Shown piece by piece: positions 6,270 through 9,652 of a stretch of DNA of 9,652 nucleotides. This DNA comes from Clostridia bacterium (GTDB lineage: Bacteria; Bacillota; Clostridia; Oscillospirales; Acutalibacteraceae). The position numbers and the translations under genes are program-made. A model generated the notes under the pieces. It made no database searches. It had not been told where the DNA came from and worked only from the letters and a program-made list of their open reading frames with translations. The first letter of the stretch is position 1. Every line of letters begins with the position of its first letter. The stretch lies in NCBI GenBank assembly GCA_017454565.1, contig JAFTCS010000086.1, forward strand, positions 1 to 9,652. Direction: 5' to 3'.

Positions 6270-8057
6270 TTAGCTTCTCTTTTTCTTTTTAAGTCCGTAT
6301 GCCGCACCGCCTAAGCACAAAGCTGCTGCTCCGCCGATACCTGCAAACAATGCAAGCTTGCTTACTTTGGATTTCTCTTCTTCAGCCTTTGAACTGCTGC
6401 TATCATTAGCCGCAGATTTGGTCAGGGCGTCTTTATCCTTAGCGATAACCAGCAGCGAAACTGTTCTCGGTTCCATTTCTAGCGATATCTTATCCCCTGA
6501 AATAGTTACGGCAGAGTTTGAATCCGTCATATCAAATATGTCGGCAGCCATGCTGTTTATCCCGTAAAGGTGAGCATATTTGTATTCGCTGCCAAGGTCG
6601 ATATTTGCGGTGGTCTTATCACTGAATGCCTTGTTTGTTACTACAAGAGTGATGACGTCTTCATTATCTCCGTTTATTGCGGCATAAGCTGTCGATGTTT
6701 CTATATCGTCACTGACACAGGATACGAGAGTATCTCCGAAGGCAGAGCCATTCCCGTCATAGTTGCGGTAAAGGTTTATTGCTGCCAGCTGATACTGTGC
6801 GTCCATTGTGAAGAGGTTTGCACAGTATACTTCATTCTGTGCAAAGATCCCAAGAGCGTCAGCCTCGGCGATCGCTCCGCAGACATCGTAAGGCCCTCCG
6901 AAATCATACTCTGTGATAGCTATCTTTGTTCCGGGATAATAGGTATCTATTGATTCTTTCAGCGCCGGAAGGATAGGCAGAAACTCTGCACCGGTGTCGG
7001 TTATCCAGCTGTCCTCTGTATAGGTGTCGTCCCAGAGGCTTCGGGTTGCGTTCAGCTTGTTATAAACGCAGTCAGGATCGTTAAAGTGATTGCAGTAACG
7101 CTCGCCGCAGGCGCCCTTTGCCTCGGTGTAGAAGTGAACATCAAGCACATCGAGAAGCCTCGTCCCGCAATCATCCTCAGCCTTTTTCATCTCATCGAGA
7201 TAATAGTCGATGAACCATTTATAATCGGGGTTGTCCTGACTGATGGTGTTCCAGTCACCTGCTCCTGCAAAGTTTGTAAATGCTCCATAGCCGAAAAGCG
7301 CAGGCCCGAAAACATCAGCACCGGGATCTATTTCCTTGACGGCTTTCGCCATTGTCACAGACTTATCAACTATCTCCTCACAGCTTGTCTGCTTCGGATG
7401 GATAAGAGAATGTGTGTGTGTCCAGAGACCGGGCTCATTATCGAGCGAATAGCCGTTTATGCCGCCGCTCTTCGAGTTTCCGAGAGTCTTGACCAGATAG
7501 TTGACAAACTCATCCATATAAACAGTGTCATCATTAACATCGGGCTGCGTTGTGAAGTCACTGCCCTTTACGAGCTCTGCCTTTTTCCAGCGATCAGAGG
7601 GTGCTGCCTGATCCTTTGAGACCTCGCCGTCCATATCAGCAGAAACATAACCTGCGAGCTGAAGAGTCATCAATGAGTAGGCATCCTTTTGCTTGCATAC
7701 CTCATTGAGCTTTATAGCCGCACATCCGGGAGTGTCCTTTATGCTCTGATCTACCGACTGCTGAAAATAATTATCGCTCATATTCTTCCAGTCGGAACCA
7801 GCATTTGAAGCGTTGTTTTCCCAGTTGTAAGCAGTGTAGCGGTTGCCGCCTGCACGGACGGATCCGGGCTTTACATTACGCTCCATTATCTCTGCATTTA
7901 CACCATAGATATAGGGCGAGATAGCCTTTCTGTCCTTAGCGGTATCGATCGTTATATTTACGGTTTTAGCGCTTCCCGCTTCTCCGCTGGCCGAAACGCC
8001 GCAGCCAAGCATAAGGCAAACAGCCGCAGTAAACGCCATTATCTTTTTGATCTTCAT
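6270..8057 (-). CDS. GH44 endo-glucanase/xyloglucanase, secreted and membrane-anchored
   Basis: A 595-residue glycoside hydrolase of family 44, retaining enzymes that cut beta-1,4-glucans and xyloglucan. An N-terminal signal peptide (1 to about 24, KIKK then a hydrophobic core) is followed by the GH44 opening SPYIYGVN (47-54) and RAGGNRYTAYNWENN (68-82). The acid/base Glu is E208 in SLDNEPGLW; LDVHFYTE (305-312) and the nucleophile E383 in ITEYDFGG follow. A beta-sandwich closes the catalytic unit by about 540. The tail has a Ser/Glu/Lys linker (550-566), a hydrophobic helix (567-588) and KKKKRS: a C-terminal membrane anchor. I see no dockerin, carbohydrate-binding module or LPxTG motif. The signal's LMLGC is only a poor lipobox. 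AAGGAGG (8065-8071) sets the start. It is divergent from the AraC gene. The family call is firm; the substrate is not fixed by sequence. Confidence 0.93.
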   Translation of the reverse strand: MKIKKIMAFTAAVCLMLGCGVSASGEAGSAKTVNITIDTAKDRKAISPYIYGVNAEIMERNVKPGSVRAGGNRYTAYNWENNASNAGSDWKNMSDNYFQQSVDQSIKDTPGCAAIKLNEVCKQKDAYSLMTLQLAGYVSADMDGEVSKDQAAPSDRWKKAELVKGSDFTTQPDVNDDTVYMDEFVNYLVKTLGNSKSGGINGYSLDNEPGLWTHTHSLIHPKQTSCEEIVDKSVTMAKAVKEIDPGADVFGPALFGYGAFTNFAGAGDWNTISQDNPDYKWFIDYYLDEMKKAEDDCGTRLLDVLDVHFYTEAKGACGERYCNHFNDPDCVYNKLNATRSLWDDTYTEDSWITDTGAEFLPILPALKESIDTYYPGTKIAITEYDFGGPYDVCGAIAEADALGIFAQNEVYCANLFTMDAQYQLAAINLYRNYDGNGSAFGDTLVSCVSDDIETSTAYAAINGDNEDVITLVVTNKAFSDKTTANIDLGSEYKYAHLYGINSMAADIFDMTDSNSAVTISGDKISLEMEPRTVSLLVIAKDKDALTKSAANDSSSSKAEEEKSKVSKLALFAGIGGAAALCLGGAAYGLKKKKRS

Positions 8058-8099
8058 AACGTAACCTCCTTAAAGGCCGATACATTTTTCCTTTATAAA

Positions 8100-8128
8100 A
8101 GATTAGCAGATATTTGCAGGTTTGTCAA
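8100..8128 (-). promoter_or_regulatory. Candidate promoter of the GH44 gene
   Basis: On the minus strand TTGACA (8128-8123) is followed after 17 bp by TAATCT (8105-8100). The -35 is perfect but the -10 is weak (3 of 6), which is what an activator-dependent promoter looks like. The -35 overlaps a TTTCAAAT box. Confidence 0.55.
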
Positions 8129-8158
8129 TTTGAAATAGAGAAACGCTTTGTTTCAAAT
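8128..8158. promoter_or_regulatory. Inverted repeat ATTTGAAA/TTTCAAAT, candidate operator
   Basis: ATTTGAAA (8128-8135) and TTTCAAAT (8151-8158) form an exact 8-bp inverted repeat with centres 23 bp apart, close to two helical turns. It lies just upstream of, and touching, the GH44 -35. The likely binder is the AraC protein encoded next door (inference). Confidence 0.5.
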
Positions 8159-8213
8159 CTTTAATGTGATATCTAAAACTATCGTATTTACGTGCGGTGT
8201 AACGATTACATGA

Positions 8214-8249
8214 TTTCAATATTTAAAATTAGTTGTTGACAAATTGAAA
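8214..8249. promoter_or_regulatory. Second box pair TTTCAAT/ATTGAAA at the AraC promoter
   Basis: TTTCAAT (8214-8220) and ATTGAAA (8243-8249) mirror the pair at 8128-8158, with centres 29 bp apart. The right box belongs to TTGACAAATTGAAA (8236-8249), which matches TTGTCAATTTGAAA (8122-8135) at 12 of 14 positions as a direct repeat. It overlaps the AraC -35 and spacer, suggesting autoregulation. Confidence 0.48.
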
Positions 8250-8264
8250 CTGATAGGGTATAAT
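8236..8264 (+). promoter_or_regulatory. Consensus sigma-A promoter of the AraC-GH27 unit
   Basis: A perfect TTGACA (8236-8241), 17-bp spacer and perfect TATAAT (8259-8264). Transcription would start near 8271, leaving a very short leader that begins about at the ribosome site GAGGTGAT. Such a strong promoter for a regulator suggests repression or autoregulation through the boxes within it. Confidence 0.85.
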
Positions 8265-8282
8265 AAACCCGAGGTGATATAG

Positions 8283-9128
8283 ATGTCTGCACCTGTCGAG
8301 ATAAATATTTATCCGTATTCTGAAAAAACTGAACGACTTCCCGTCTGTCTGCGTGGAATCGGCGGAACTGAATACCAGGGCTATACTAAAAAAGGACTTG
8401 ATGCCTGCTGGTATCAGGTGCTGTGCTGTATTAAAGGCACGGGGTGTCTGAAATTTGAAGATCAGAGGTTTCTTATAGAGCCCGGGGACATATACCTGAT
8501 GCCTCGAAATTTCGTATATGAGTACTTCCCTTATGAGAAAAAGTGGGAAGTAAGGTGGGTGGTCTTTGACGGCAACGGGATAGAAGCACTGCTTGAAGAG
8601 CTAGGGCTGAACAAACCGATCGTTCTGAAAGATCCAGGTATCAAGGAGCTTAACAGGATATTTGAGAAGATGCTCATATCTATAAGGGCTGACAGGATAA
8701 ACGGTATCTTCCGATGCTCCGGTCTTTGCTATGATATGCTGCTTGAGATCCACAGAATGATAATAGATGAGAAGATGCCGGGCAACGAGATAAAAAATGA
8801 GATACTCACACCTGTACTAGCTCATATCGAATCGAACTTTTCAAGGGATCTGCCTGTGTCTGAACTGGTGGAGCTAAGCGGTGTTTCCCACCAGTATCTC
8901 GGCCGGATATTCAAGCAAACAATGGGGACGTCTATTGAGAAATACATCCGCAAAAGACGAATCTGGGAAGCAAGACAGCTGCTTCTTGAAACAGACACGC
9001 CTATAATGGATATAGCAGTTGCCTGTGGTTTTTTAGAGGCAGGGTATTTCAGCACTGTATTCAAAAACGATCAGGGGCTCTCCCCTGCACAGTTCAGGCG
9101 AATAAGCAGACAGCAGCTGATCAAATAA
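8283..9128 (+). CDS. AraC-family transcriptional regulator
   Basis: 281 residues, the usual AraC/XylS length. An N-terminal cupin-type sugar-sensing domain (about 15-95) shows the typical GTGCLKFEDQRFLIEPGD (52-69) and YLMPRNFVYEYFP (71-83). A mostly helical linker follows. The C-terminal double helix-turn-helix (about 175-278) has LPVSELVELSGVSHQYLGRIFK (first motif, 190-211) and IMDIAVACGFLEAGYFSTVFK (second, 241-261), ending in the family hallmark GLSPAQFRR. GAGGTGAT five bases before the ATG supports the start. It is divergent from the GH44 gene and 19 bp upstream of the GH27 gene, so it probably activates both on a plant-polysaccharide sugar; the sugar cannot be told from sequence. No membrane helix or receiver domain is fused to it. 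Confidence 0.93.
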   Translation: MSAPVEINIYPYSEKTERLPVCLRGIGGTEYQGYTKKGLDACWYQVLCCIKGTGCLKFEDQRFLIEPGDIYLMPRNFVYEYFPYEKKWEVRWVVFDGNGIEALLEELGLNKPIVLKDPGIKELNRIFEKMLISIRADRINGIFRCSGLCYDMLLEIHRMIIDEKMPGNEIKNEILTPVLAHIESNFSRDLPVSELVELSGVSHQYLGRIFKQTMGTSIEKYIRKRRIWEARQLLLETDTPIMDIAVACGFLEAGYFSTVFKNDQGLSPAQFRRISRQQLIK

Positions 9129-9147
9129 ATGAAAGCGAGGAAATAAT

Positions 9148-9652
9148 ATGAACAAACCACTGGCACCTGTTCCGCCTATGGGCTGGAACTCCTGGAACAG
9201 CTTCGGCTGGAACATAAGCGATGAGCTGATAAGGACGACCGCAGACTTTTTTGTTGAAAGCGGCCTGAAGGATGCGGGCTACGAGTATATTATAATAGAT
9301 GACTGCTGGAGCGAGAAACAGCGTGATAATAATGGCAGGCTCGTTCCTGATAAGAACAAGTTTCCGAATGGAATGAAGGCTCTGGCAGACTACATCCATT
9401 CAAAGGGACTCAAATTCGGAATGTATTCCTGTGCCGGGACCCATACCTGTGCAGGCCATCCCGGAAGCTTTGAGCATGAGTTTGTTGACGCAGAGACCTT
9501 TGCTGATTGGGGCGTTGACTATCTTAAATATGACTACTGCTATAAGCCTGATGCTGCGAGCGGCGCAAACCTTTACAGGCGTATGGCTATGGCGCTTCGC
9601 AGCTGCGGCAGGGATATTCTTTTTTCGGCCTGCAACTGGGGTGAGCCCTGCA
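9148..9652 (+). CDS. GH27 alpha-galactosidase, N-terminal part (cut by window edge)
   Basis: The first 168 codons of a family 27 glycoside hydrolase, which removes terminal alpha-linked galactose from galactomannan or raffinose-type sugars. It opens with PVPPMGWNSWNSFGWN (8-22), the family's usual start. The alpha-galactosidase signature GYEYIIIDDCW (44-54) follows, and the nucleophile is D129 in the LKYDYC motif (126-131). GMYSCAGTHTCAGHPGS (91-107) is also typical. There is no signal peptide, so the enzyme should act in the cytoplasm on imported oligosaccharides, unlike the exported GH44. The start is set by GCGAGG about 8 bases upstream and by alignment to the family start. It is probably cotranscribed with the AraC gene. 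The acid/base Asp and the C-terminal beta domain lie beyond the window. Confidence 0.95.
   Translation, partial: MNKPLAPVPPMGWNSWNSFGWNISDELIRTTADFFVESGLKDAGYEYIIIDDCWSEKQRDNNGRLVPDKNKFPNGMKALADYIHSKGLKFGMYSCAGTHTCAGHPGSFEHEFVDAETFADWGVDYLKYDYCYKPDAASGANLYRRMAMALRSCGRDILFSACNWGEPC

Noticed and set aside
7086..7619. Long plus-strand open frame (177 codons) opposite the GH44 gene
   Set aside because: The GH44 frame on the other strand carries clear family motifs across this stretch; the antisense frame is Cys/Ile-rich with no domain features.
1..9652. CRISPR array, tRNA or rRNA genes
   Set aside because: No regularly spaced repeats and no cloverleaf or rRNA-like sequence was found on either strand.

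Overview
The window looks like a chromosomal stretch of a Gram-positive, plant-fibre-degrading gut or rumen clostridium, most likely Ruminococcus or a close relative. The basis is strong AGGAG-type ribosome sites, sigma-A promoters with 17-bp spacers, a GH44 glucanase, a GH27 alpha-galactosidase under an AraC-type regulator, and IS1182-family remains. This assignment is an inference from content; no marker gene is present.

Left part (1-945): the C-terminal part of an IS1182-family transposase (minus strand, running off the left edge, inner end broken near 600), then about 345 bp without a gene. That gap holds a terminator-like motif, a switchable pair of hairpins and a good extended -10 promoter (757-785) that reads into the next gene.

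Centre (946-5971): a two-gene plus-strand unit. The first gene encodes a 1133-residue protein with an N-terminal TIR domain, one membrane helix, a short coiled coil and a very long beta-propeller-like C-terminal region. The second encodes a 517-residue DHH/DHHA1 phosphoesterase with all metal-binding motifs intact and an unusual C-terminal extension that appears to contain one module twice. The pair resembles a bacterial immune or signalling locus: a membrane-anchored TIR, a family that often cleaves NAD or makes nucleotide signals, next to an enzyme family that cleaves small nucleotides. I do not recognise this pair as a named system.

Right flank of that unit (5972-6269): a 45-codon minus-strand fragment resembling the N-terminus of an IS1182-type transposase, followed by a bidirectional terminator. 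The TIR-DHH unit therefore sits between an apparent C-terminal fragment (left) and an apparent N-terminal fragment (right) of the same transposase type in the same orientation. A nearly identical 26-bp terminator-like sequence also lies on both sides.

Right part (6270-9652): a carbohydrate-use locus. A secreted GH44 glycosidase with a C-terminal membrane anchor (minus strand) is divergent from an AraC-family regulator, which is followed 19 bp later by a GH27 alpha-galactosidase cut by the right edge. The 225-bp divergent region carries both promoters and four TTTCAA(A)T-type boxes. Two of these belong to a 14-bp direct repeat that overlaps the -35 element of each promoter, so the AraC protein is a good candidate to control both directions in response to a plant-polysaccharide sugar.
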